From Closterium sp. NIES-65 (taxonomy: Eukaryota > Streptophyta > Zygnematophyceae > Desmidiales > Closteriaceae): a stretch of DNA of 64,000 nucleotides. The notes below the pieces were generated by a model. That model saw only the letters and a program-made list of their open reading frames with translations. It did not search any database and was not told the DNA's origin. Positions 23,436 to 44,095 of this stretch are shown piece by piece. The position numbers were made by a program, and so were the translations under genes. The stretch covers positions 191,001 to 255,000 of the forward strand of contig CANXME010002337.1 of the NCBI GenBank assembly GCA_948144175.1, given 5' to 3'. Within the stretch, counting starts at the first letter, position 1. Every line of letters starts with the position of its first letter.

Positions 23436-25673
23436 ATGCTCCTCGCGCATTCTCTCCGCCGTCCCTTCCGCCTTCCACGCCGCCTACCGCTCGCTCTCCC
23501 TTTCCCTCCCCCGCTCGCTCCCCATTCTCCCCAGCCGCCCCGTCCCCTGCTCCGCTCCCCGCTCTGCCCCTCCCTCCGCTGCTTACACTCGCCTGAGCTT
23601 TTCAGTCGACTGAATCATCGGCCTGAGCCAGCCACCTCTCCCCGACGGTTCTTGCCAGAGGAGCGACCTTTTCCCGACGGGTGGGCTGAGCGAGCCATCT
23701 CTCCCAGGCGATTCCGCCTCCCTGTCGCCCTCGCGTGCCTCTTCCGGCCGACTGTCGCAATCGGGGCTTTAAACGGCGTGACGGCTGTTGGGACGTCGCA
23801 TGGTGTGACTGTAATGGATGTCGGCAGGCTGCGGCGGAGCATGCGGATGGGGATTCATGTACCTGCAGGGATAAAGCCAGGTGTGACTGTAGTGAGTGCG
23901 AGAGGGAGTGCGAGAGGAGGGATTGTAAGAAAAGGGAGAGGGAAGAAAGGGAGTGTGAAAGAAGGGAATGTGAGAGAAGGGAATGTGATACAAGTGGGTG
24001 TGAGAGCGTGGAGAGCGGCAGAGGAAACGGTGATAACAAAGAGGGTGACTGTAGGGAGAGTGGCAGTATCAAGAAAAAACTCAACTGTAGAAGTAGTGGC
24101 AAAAGCAGAGGAATCAGAAGCAGCAGTAGGGGCAGCGGCGGCAGCGGCACGACCAAGCCAACGGCGACGAGGGAAGCCAAAACACGACAAGGAGAAAGAC
24201 CCCGGGGAGCCAGAGCAAGCTGCCGAGGATGCTTATAACGAGGACGGCCCGCCGCCAGTGGTGATTCTGCTGGACTTTGAGACGACCGGGCAGGGCACCA
24301 CGCAGAACCGCATAGTGGAGCTGGCGCTGAGGGACGTGGCGGGGGGCCGGGGGGCAGCGCTGCACACGCTGGTGAACCCGTTCCCGCGGGTCATTTCTGC
24401 CGACGCGGAGAGGGTGCATGGGATCAGCATGCGCATGGTCAACCGCCCGTCCGTGCCCCAGTGAGTGCCCATTGTGAGTGCCGGGAGCTCCCTTGCCTGG
24501 CCTCCGCATGAGCATGAGCATGAGCATGAGCATGAGCATGCCCACCCGCCCGCCCCTACGTCAGTGGTGACTGGGAGGTGCATGCCTGCCTTCAGCAGTG
24601 AGTAATGCAGTGTCCGTCAGGTGCATTCACGGGCGCTCACTCACACCCATCTCCAAACCTTGACTCTCACTCATCCACCTGTACATATTCTCAGAGGTGC
24701 CGCGAAAGACCTTATGAGGCGTCTCAAACGACCCTTACTGTCACTCATTCATTCCTCCATTCTCTCTGCGCCCCACATCTCCCTCGCTCCTGACTTTGTT
24801 TCTCCCTCGTCACACGAATCGAATCACCTCAGCTGGCGAGAAGCCGGGCGGCTGCTGGTGGACTTTGTGGAGGCCAGGCGGGCGGTGCAGGCAGAACAGG
24901 CAGCAGTCTCCGTACACAGCAGTGCTACCACTGGCATCTACGTCAACACCGAGAGGGGTGCAGGGATGCGCATGGGGATTATGAGTGCAGAGATGAGTGC
25001 TGTCTCCTCTGCTGCCCCCCTGCTCCCTCCGGTGGTGCTAGTGGCGCATAATGGCTGGTCGTTTGACTTCCCTCTGCTGCGCAATGAGCTGCAGCGGGTG
25101 GGGATTGCTGTTCCTCCGGGTTGGTACTCCCTCGACTCCATGCGCCTCGTGCAGAGGCTGTTCAAAGGTGCGCTTTAGGGTGTGTTTTGAGCTGCAGCGC
25201 GGTAACATCCCAGTGCTGCCCGGCTGACACTCCCTCGACTCCATGCGCCTCGTGCAAAGGCTCTTCAAAGGTGCGCTGCTTCCTTCTTGCATATCTCTCC
25301 CACTTCTCTTCGGCGAGACTCGCACCGCAAGCCAGCGAGCAAGGGGCTGAAATTCCTTTTCTCAACACGCCTTCGCTGCTCCACGCCCCTTCTTCACCCC
25401 TTCCTTTGCACTGCTTCCCCCACTCCCCTACCATCTCTTACATGGCCTCTCTCTCCCGTTTCCCCATCAGACACGGATCGCAAGCCAGCAAGCAAGGCGC
25501 TGGGATTCCTCTTCTCAAAGCACTTCCACTGCTCCACGCCCTTTGCCCACCCGGACCTGGCCCACCGAGCCATGGCAGATGTGGACAAACTGGCCGAGGT
25601 GCTGGCTGCTGCCATGTGGGAGCGAGGGGTTACTACACAACAATTGTTACAGTACACTAAACCATTCTTATAA
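23436..25673 (+). CDS. DPD1: DEDDh exonuclease, DPD1-like organelle nuclease
   Basis: Mg-dependent 3'-5' exonuclease of the DnaQ/DEDDh fold; plant DPD1 degrades organelle DNA in pollen and leaves. Exons 23436-24460, 24833-25167 and 25471-25673 give 520 residues. Catalytic residues are visible: D280 and E282 in LLDFETTGQ, D420 in AHNGWSFDFPLL, and H485/D490 in AHRAMADVDKL. VNPFPRVISADAERVHGI and YSLDSMRLVQRLF also match DPD1. The first about 275 residues are unlike DPD1: an Arg/Ser/Leu-rich start that could be an organelle-targeting peptide, then a Val/Gly/Arg-rich low-complexity stretch. The start is the first ATG in the frame and is uncertain. Copies of exon 2 (25189-25270) and exon 3 (25318-25400, 25711-25790, 25875-25938) flank the gene. 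It runs tail-to-tail with the transporter gene. Confidence 0.85.
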
Positions 25674-25938
25674 TAGTGTGTTGAAATCTGGAAAGCAAGA
25701 CCAACAGAGCTCTATGGCAGATGCGGTCAAACTGGCCGAGGTGCTGGCTGCCATGATGTGGGAAAGAGGGGTCATTGTAGCACAACGGCTACCGTATGCA
25801 CCGCTGAAATATGAACCAAACCATATTTCAATCATAAGCCTGGTGGTTTTGGTTGAACATGAAGAACCTGCATGTGGTGGACAAGTCTGCGAAGGGCATT
25901 GCTGCCAGGATGTGGGACAGAGGGGTTACTATACTTGA
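25189..25938 (+). repeat. Copies of exonuclease exons 2 and 3
   Basis: Bases 25189-25270 repeat the exon 2 end (SLDSMRLVQRLFK) with the same GTGCGCT donor. Bases 25318-25400 repeat the exon 3 start. Two worn copies of the exon 3 end (ADAVKLAEVLAAMMWERGV and a poorer one) lie downstream of the stop at 25711-25790 and 25875-25938. Confidence 0.8.
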
Positions 25939-26030
25939 TAAGAGCATGTCGGTGTGCTCTGTCCTGATTGATTGACTAGTGATGTACTAAGAAAAGCTTT
26001 TGTACACTGAGAGCTGCTGGTACAACACTA
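25674..26030. other. Intergenic between convergent genes
   Basis: About 360 bp between the stop codons of the exonuclease and the transporter. It holds the two worn copies of exonuclease exon 3 and presumably both 3' UTRs. Confidence 0.6.
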
Positions 26031-28525
26031 TTATCCTACACTAGCTATATTACTCCTACCACCAGTGCTCATGGTCAGGCCACCATTATTTATGCCAGAA
26101 CCATATTTACTGGCCTGTCCCGCTTGTAGGAGAGGTGTAGTCTCGTTTAAACTTGCTGCATCTACGCTTTCACCAACAGCCCTTGCTGCTGTTGCCCCTG
26201 GTGTTATCACCCCTGCTGCTGCAACCCCATCACTTGTCCCTCCAAAGCCCTCCTCTTCATCCTTCCCCTCACTTTCCCTCGCCCTCCTCTCCCTCTCCAC
26301 GGCCCAGCTATACAGCACCATCCCAGCCACAGCCAGGAGCATCCCTAGGAGCGTCTTAAGACTAAGGGGGTCTTTAAAGACCGCCCAGCCTAGAAGGAGT
26401 ATGGCTAGGGTCTTCATGTGGCCTAGGACCTGGAATGAAACCGCAGAGAACTTTCCTATGCAGAGGTAGACGCTGACTGTGGTGAGGAGGGCGAGGATGC
26501 AGGAGAGGAGAATCCACGCCTGGTGGTGGTGGTGTGCAGTGGGGGATGGGGAAGCAAGGATTACTCAGGCGCTCAAAAACCAGCTCAGAGGTAGACACTG
26601 GCTGTGGTGACGTGGGCGCGCATGCAGGAGAGGAGAATCCAGGCCTGGTGGTGTGGTGTGCGGAGGAAGAGGGGGGAAGAGAGGGATGACGGGGAAAGGT
26701 GAGAAGGTAGCTGGGCCTTAGTGGGCGATCTACAGCAGTAGGTTAGGAAGCTTAGTGTGAAAACGGAATCTGGATGGAAATCGAGCTGATACGTGCTGCC
26801 TACTGGGGAATACAGTTTGATTTAAGACAGGTTGTAGCAGCACCTACAGTGGCATCAGCAGTCAGGGTGTAGTGAATGACGTTGTAGCCTGTAAGGAGGT
26901 AGTCCACAGCGGGTCCCAGCAGCAGCAGCGAGGCTGCTTGCAGAGGGGCGGTCTGAATGAGCAGGTCGAAGGAGCCCAAGGCATAGCGCTGCTGTAACTC
27001 GCCCACTGACTGCACCATAGGGAAAGGGTGGAGCAATGGGAGGGATGGCAGGGAGAGAAGTGACTTTGAGGTCTTAACAAAAGTCACTTTGCTTGCAGGG
27101 GAGAGGTCTGAATGAGCAGGTCGAATGAGCCCAGGGCATAGCGCTGTTGCAACTCTCCCACTGACTGCATGGTGGGGAGGGGGTGGGAGGGCAGGGAGAA
27201 AGACAGAGACAGCAGGGACGGCAGAAGGGAAAAATGCGTATGGAAGGAAAAGAAAGCAAACTAGCCAATGCACAATGAGCAACAGCGACAGGCATGTGAC
27301 CTTTGACTTGTCCCACTAGCCAGCAGTCAGCCAGAGCTCAGAGAGCTGCTGCCATCCCACCGCTCTCTTCTCCCACAAGCTCTCTTACCACTGCTCTAAT
27401 CAGAAACGCCAATAATTTTCTGTACCTACACTCACAATCTGTTGCAGGGATGTGGAGACAGCGCCAGCAGCGGCGGTGACGAGTCCGAACGTGCTGACGG
27501 TGACGTCAGTGACCGTGCACACACCCACTCCCACCAGCACCACCAGCACCGCTGCCAGCGTGGGGGGCGAGTAGGCCTTGCCGTGTAGCAGCGCCTCAAA
27601 CGCGCAGGTTAAAGGGATGATCGCCAGACGGCTGATCTGGTGGCCAGTGGAGGGGGGTGAAAGGGTCGTTCAGTCAATGATGAGCCGGTGAATCTGCTTC
27701 ATTGCACTGCATACATCGGTGAAGGTACAGTAGATTAAGTGGGCGTGTTACTGTTGAGGGGCCTCAAAAAGGCATAGTAGCTTGAGTGCGTGCGGCGTGC
27801 ACCTGGTAGAAGCCGACAGAATTGGCGAGGAGGGCGAAGCTGGTGGTGACGACACACGCATTAGGGAGCGGCACGAAGTGACCCACCTCCCTTCAAGGTG
27901 CCTCAAAGGACATATCAGTGAGGGTATTGCGGGTGTTGCGCACCTGGTAGAACCCCACGGAGTTGGCGAGGAGGGCGAAGTTGGTGGTGACGACACACAC
28001 GTTGGACAGCAGCGTGAAGCGCCCCACCTCCCACGCGGGCAGCGTGGGGACCGGGGCAGGGGGAGGCGCGGCGGAAGGGGGGATCAGAGAGGCGGAGGGA
28101 GAGAGGGGTGCGGGGGAGGAAAGGGAAGGGGAGGGGGAGGAGGGAGGGAGGAAGCGCGCGAGGCAGAGGCAGAGCAGCCCGGCGAGAGTGGCGAAGGAGA
28201 GATGCAGGCCGCTCAGCGTGGTGGCTGGGATGGGGGGGGAGAAGGGAGAAATGGAGGGCGGTGGGGGAACGAGGCGGGAGGAGTGGGAGGAGGGGGAACG
28301 TAGGAGGAAAGTCTGGAAGGGTGCGTGGCGGCGGAAAGCAAACGCGAACGACGGGCCTGAATGAATGAGCACTAATGACGGTGACTAATAACAGTGATGC
28401 TACTGACCGTAGACGAAGGAGTATCCGGTCATGACTTGCTTGTTGACGAGAATTATGGCCACCGAGCTGACCACGTTGAGAGTCCACGCCGTCGCCGACG
28501 ACACGCGCGACGGATGGTTCAACAT
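26031..28525 (-). CDS. Golgi nucleotide-sugar transporter, URGT/UXT type (TPT/NST family)
   Basis: Multi-pass Golgi membrane antiporter importing a UDP-sugar for cell-wall polysaccharide synthesis. Minus-strand exons 28525-28408, 28224-27944, 27636-27436, 27009-26848 and 26519-26031 give 416 residues with consistent phases. The translation follows plant URGT (UDP-rhamnose/UDP-galactose) proteins: AWTLNVVSSVAIILVNKQVM, ATTLSGLHLSF, NSVGFYQISRLAIIPL, GVGVCTVTDVTVSTFGLV, STSLQQI, then FDLLIQTAPLQAASLLLLGP, YLCIGKFSAVSFQVLGHMKT and LGMLLAVAGMVLYSWAVERE. The hydrophilic C-tail has a TTPLL motif as in UXT proteins. A long Pro/Ser loop sits after the second membrane span. The transported sugar cannot be told. 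It starts 863 bp from MCM8, head-to-head. Exon copies lie at 26585-26648, 27103-27172, 27802-27900 and 28567-28604. Confidence 0.92.
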
Positions 28526-28604
28526 GTTTGATAATTCTAAGCAGCGACTCTGAAGTCTGAAGCCTAAGACGTCGCGGACGACACGCGCGACGGATGGTTC
28601 ATCA
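26585..28604 (-). repeat. Copies of transporter exons
   Basis: Bases 26585-26648 copy the start of exon 5 (two-thirds identical). Bases 27103-27172 copy the start of exon 4. Bases 27802-27870 copy the end of exon 2 with the donor. Bases 28567-28604 copy the start of exon 1, including GACACGCGCGACGGATGG, upstream of the ATG. Confidence 0.78.
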
Positions 28605-29388
28605 TGATGGTGATCAATTCCGCCTGTAATAAACTCGGGTTGGATTCCGACAAGATCGGATCAGACGTCTGTTACGAAATTGGACCGATCCACGCGTGGA
28701 CTGCTGTCATGGGCCTCGTGGTATGGATCTCACAGTTGAAGCTGGAACTCTGGCGAGCTGTTGTGCTGCCTTAGAGATTCACACTTCAAATCCAAATTTG
28801 TGTGTTCATCTATCCTCGTTTTGGAAAAATCCAAATTTCGTTTGCGTGCTGCCTGTGGTGAAAATCCTACCCAATTCCCAAGGAGGGTTGGTTGTACAGG
28901 TCAATAGAAAAACACTGAAGAGCTCAATTTCGAGATGGGTAAGACCTGGTTTTATATGTTACCGAGAGTTGCCGTGTGTTCCAGTACGGTGAAAGTTTCT
29001 TACAGCAATACGAGGAATAGCGTAACCATGAAGCTGCCGTACCCATCCCAATGCACATGGCTCCTAACCTGCGAACTCTCATTCTCAGAACCTCCTAGAT
29101 TCTGTCGAATCGTTTCTTGCTCTGTCGCATCAAGCACCCGGACAGTGATACACATGGTTTCATAGTTGCCTGATCCTCTTTCATAGTTGGCTATTCTCCT
29201 TTTTACTATCCGACGATCGTCTGTTCCCATTACTGCGGCGTGTATCCTTCCAGACATCATGCCGTTACCCTCGAGGATTGTAGACCAGGCGTGAAGAAGT
29301 AGATCTTCTTTTCATCAAACAGCGATTTCGTGCGATGCGATCGCTACTGTTCGTTGCTTGAGTATCTTATTCCGTCCGAACGAGCTCA
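28526..29388. other. Intergenic between divergent transporter and MCM8 genes
   Basis: About 860 bp. It contains a copy of the transporter exon 1 start (28567-28604) and no other recognised feature; it probably carries both promoters. Confidence 0.55.
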
Positions 29389-40372
<10,984 letters not shown>

Positions 40373-41085
40373 TGTGCCACGTGAGAAGTGCTTCACCCCA
40401 CTGGTGTATATATGCATGCATGCAGTTCAAGTGACTTGTGCTTCATCCCACTGCTTCAATGAATGGAATGAAAGGTGACTGGTGACTGCAACCTCTTTTT
40501 TTTTAAACTTGACATCCCTCCACTGGCAAACGAAGCATGGAACAGTACAGGTACTGGGACATCACAGTATGGCGCATGCAAGGCTGCTTGCGGTTAGCAT
40601 GCACCCAAGTTCAACCATGTTGCAGATGCCCACTGCTCAGCTCTGGCAATCATTGATAGCTCGCCACGCCACACCCCAGCTGTTTAGAGCGCACACATAC
40701 AGGGGCCATGGCCCTCATTGTAGTGTGTTCGGGCTGATACAGACTATGACACAAATGCAGTCTAGACGATACCGTAATGTGATGCCTGGAGCACTGGGGT
40801 CAGATATTCACCATGTGTGTGGACACCCCTCCCTGCCTCACACCCCCTTCCCTCCCCTGCCTCAACGGCAATGGAGTGCAGTCTCCACTCATTCCCCCTC
40901 TGCAGTTCACCGCTGCCATTGGTTCATGCCATCCCAACCAAACAAGTACACACCAGTGAAAGCTTGAATATTTTACTGTTGAAGGCTCTAGAGCCCAAAA
41001 AAAGGAGACAATTCGTGGTGGTGGCCTAAATGCATACAAATAACTTGAAGCATCCCCAAATATTCCCCCCTTGAAATCTCCCTTT
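40373..41085. other. Intergenic between convergent MCM8 and SAP-repeat genes
   Basis: About 710 bp without recognised genes or repeats. It presumably holds both 3' UTRs. Confidence 0.55.
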
Positions 41086-42855
41086 TTACGAGGTCAGAGC
41101 CTTCACCAGCTCCTGCTTGGTGTTACCGCGGATACCCCTTTGGGCGGCAATCGCGCGCAGCTGCGCCAGCGACTTCGTCGCGAGGATGCTAGCGCTAGGG
41201 AGAGCGGGCGCGGAGGAGGACGCGGGGGCGGAGTACGACGGGGTGTAGGACGAGGACGACGACGAGGCCACGGCGCTGCCGTTGGTGTAGGAAGCGGGGG
41301 CAGCAGCCTTGGGAGCGGCGGGGCCACTGCAATAGAGAAGCGGAAACAAGGTCATTAAGAAACTCATACTTACCATCTGTACTTTCATTCACATCATTAA
41401 GCTTTAAATTATGTTTGAGAAAGTGCTTTAGGTAAAGGTACTTACGTCAGGAGCTTGATGAGCTCCTTGCGGGTGTCTCCGCGCACTCCCCGCGCCTTAG
41501 CGAGCGCGCGCAGCTCGCTCAAGGCGAGGCTCTCTAGCTGGCCGACAATCTCGGGCTTGTCCTGCGCGAAACCCTGCACCGCGGACGCGGGAGCGCCAGC
41601 GGCGGAAGCACCGCCGTGGTACGCGAGAAGCCCCGCGACCAGCTCCGCGCGGGTGGTCCCCGAGACTCCGCGCATGCGTGCAACGGCGCGCAGCTTGGAC
41701 ATGGGCTTGGTCTGGAGGCGGCGCTGGTAGTCGGAGATAGACTGGGTGTTGGGGACCACGGGGGAAAGCGCCTCAGCGGAGAAGGAAATAGCGGGCGCAG
41801 CCGGGGCGGGGGTGACGCCGCCAACGCTCCTGCGGTTGGGAAGAACCGAAGGCCATTAGCGAAGTAATAGTAACAATAAATCCACAAATGGAAAGTTTGG
41901 CGAATGTGACGGTTGCAATAAACGACAAAACTTGATAGGTAGGTGCATGAAAGCCGGAAGCTGGACGACGCAACACGCACGGGAAGGCGATGCTTACAGG
42001 AGCAGCTTGATGATCTCCGCCTTGGTGTCACCGCGGAGACCCTTAGCGGAGGCGAGCGCGCGCAGCTCACCCAGAGTCTTGCTCTGCAGGAGGGCCTCGT
42101 CGCCCGACACAGCCGCAGCAGCGCGGCTGTACGACGCCGCGGGCGTGGCTGCGGAGGCACCGCTGCGAGAAGGAATCAAGAGAGTCGCGACAACAGCGAG
42201 ATAAATATTAAGGATGACATGGTGGTATGTGAGCAGCAAACCAACAGCTTCGAGCGGAGGGAAGCATGACGCGCAAAGGCTTGGAACCCACACGAAGCAG
42301 CGAATATCGGACGGGATGACTCTCGGTGATAAGCCAACAATTAACACTTCAACCTAAGACTCACCCAGTGAGGGCGGCAATGAGCTGGGCCTTGTTGCTG
42401 CCAACGATACCCTTTTGGCGGGCCATGGCACGCAGCTGCTCCAGCGACCTGCCCTGCAGGTCGCGAGCGGTCAAGGCGGCGACAGCGACGAGTGACCGAC
42501 GCTGCTGCTTGGCCTGGATCGCTGGGAGCGAGACCATCGTGGACACGGAGCGTGCCTGCTCCATGGAGGAGAGAGCAGGTGCTGCGAGGAAGGCGGACTG
42601 CAGAAGAGAGGAAAACGGAGACGAACGTGCAGACGGAAGAACATTGTTAGACAACGAAAACGGCAAGATAAAGACGGCATTGCGGAGGTTATGATGGCAG
42701 TTGTGAACCTAATGCTGTCGTTATGATGGTTAAGGACTTCTAGCCGTTGTTCAGTAGGCCAATCTGTGACTGGAAATAAGAGCGTAATCCTACTCTGGAA
42801 CGTCATTCAACACTACAATGTTGAGGGAAAGTACCTTCTGAGCGACGGCGGCCAT
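41086..42855 (-). CDS. Plastid-targeted protein with five SAP/Rho-N-like repeats
   Basis: Not a family I recognise as a whole. Minus-strand exons 42855-42835, 42597-42365, 42162-41998, 41829-41446 and 41326-41086 give 347 residues. The Ala/Ser-rich start with QQRRSLVAVAA at about 38-48 looks like a chloroplast transit peptide. Five modules of about 27 residues follow, at roughly 58-84, 114-140, 182-207, 241-267 and 320-345. They share the pattern LRAxAxxRGxxGxTKxEL, typical of SAP or Rho-N helix-loop-helix folds. Linkers are Ala, Pro, Ser and Gly rich and probably disordered. Module spacing is about 56, 67, 60 and 78 residues. The three introns between modules are all phase 2. The gene is divergent from Rubisco activase, which carries the same module; the last exons of both genes are alike (LATKSL / LANKSL just before the module). 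SAP and Rho-N domains often bind nucleic acid, so an RNA- or nucleoid-binding role is the main alternative to a Rubisco-related one. Confidence 0.85.
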
Positions 42856-44095
42856 GGCTGCTCTTTGCTGACGAAGCTGACGAAGAAGCGAGGTAGGAAC
42901 GAGCTAACTTGTCAGCAACGGAGAGCAGAAAGGCAGACGAGCGAACAGAAGACAATTTTCAAAATAAAGCTTAGCTCGCCTCAATTTGACCTGTCTCTCG
43001 CCTTGGGATTGCCATGCCTATCCAGTTCTCTTTTCCTCGCTACACTGTGGAGCAGTCTGGTGGCATTTTGGCAGTTGGCACTGGGAGGAGGGGTGTTGAG
43101 TGGGTTGGGGAAGGGTAGTGTGAGATGCATGGGGGAAAAGCGGAAACCAGCAGGGCATGGCATGCACGCCAATGCGGACGAGTTACCGGGCAAGGCTCGT
43201 CTCACTCTCCACCACACGTGCCCCTGAATGAAATTGCTGGTCTGGGATTGACGACAGACGGGTGATAGATCAAATTGCCAGCGTGGCGTACCTCGAAAAG
43301 AGCGTTTTCCAAATGGTTCGGCCATGTTGGCAGTTTCCACGTCGGATGATTCTCCGACGGAAAGGGTCTAGGTTCACGAACAGCCGACTGCTTTTTGGGA
43401 GGACAGAAAGTCGAACGAGCATACAAGTGGAAATTTTTAGCTTTTCGGGCAGCAGCTTACTGAAGAACTCATTTTCCTTATCCACGCAGGAACCGCTGAC
43501 GTGGTTTTGATGTGGCCAGCTAGCCAGCTCTGTCTTGGTAGCCCGTCCAGATTCAAACTCGCCCATCTAGTGGCTCCCGAAGCTTGTCCCGAATCAAGGC
43601 CTAATGGGATGTTTCAGCGGGCACTTGTGGCTGATATTTCCTCCAAATCGAACCGCCTGCCACGTGGCAAAAATCCGAGAGCAGATAGCTTCCTCCCCAT
43701 CGGTCCTCAACGGCCCTCGTGGTCTGTAGTTGACCGTGGTGCTCGTAGGGCCCTCCTTGTCGCGTGGCATCTGTCCGACGTGGCATCTGGCGGATCCTCT
43801 CATCCACCATCTGTGGTGGCCCAACTCGACACCAGGCATGCAGCCATGGCTGCCAATCAGCTGGTTCTTCATTCCTCACCAACCTCTACCCTTCTTCAAC
43901 TTGGTCTTCCTCAGCTGTCCCAGTCTGCTAACTCTGAGAGTGTCGGCTCCATTGCTTATTCTTCACTCGCTGCCTTGACTCGAGTTTGCTCCCACGAGTA
44001 ACTCGTTCTGTTCGCCTTCGCCCGGCTGTCTTGGCGATTGTCGTCCGTGCACGCGCTACTAGCTCTCCGTGTGTGGTGACCTCGTAGCAGACACC
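42856..44095. promoter_or_regulatory. Shared divergent intergenic region, SAP-repeat gene and Rubisco activase
   Basis: The two start codons face away from each other across 1.24 kb, so the promoters share this space. I cannot identify individual elements, and no coding sequence or repeat is recognised. Confidence 0.5.
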
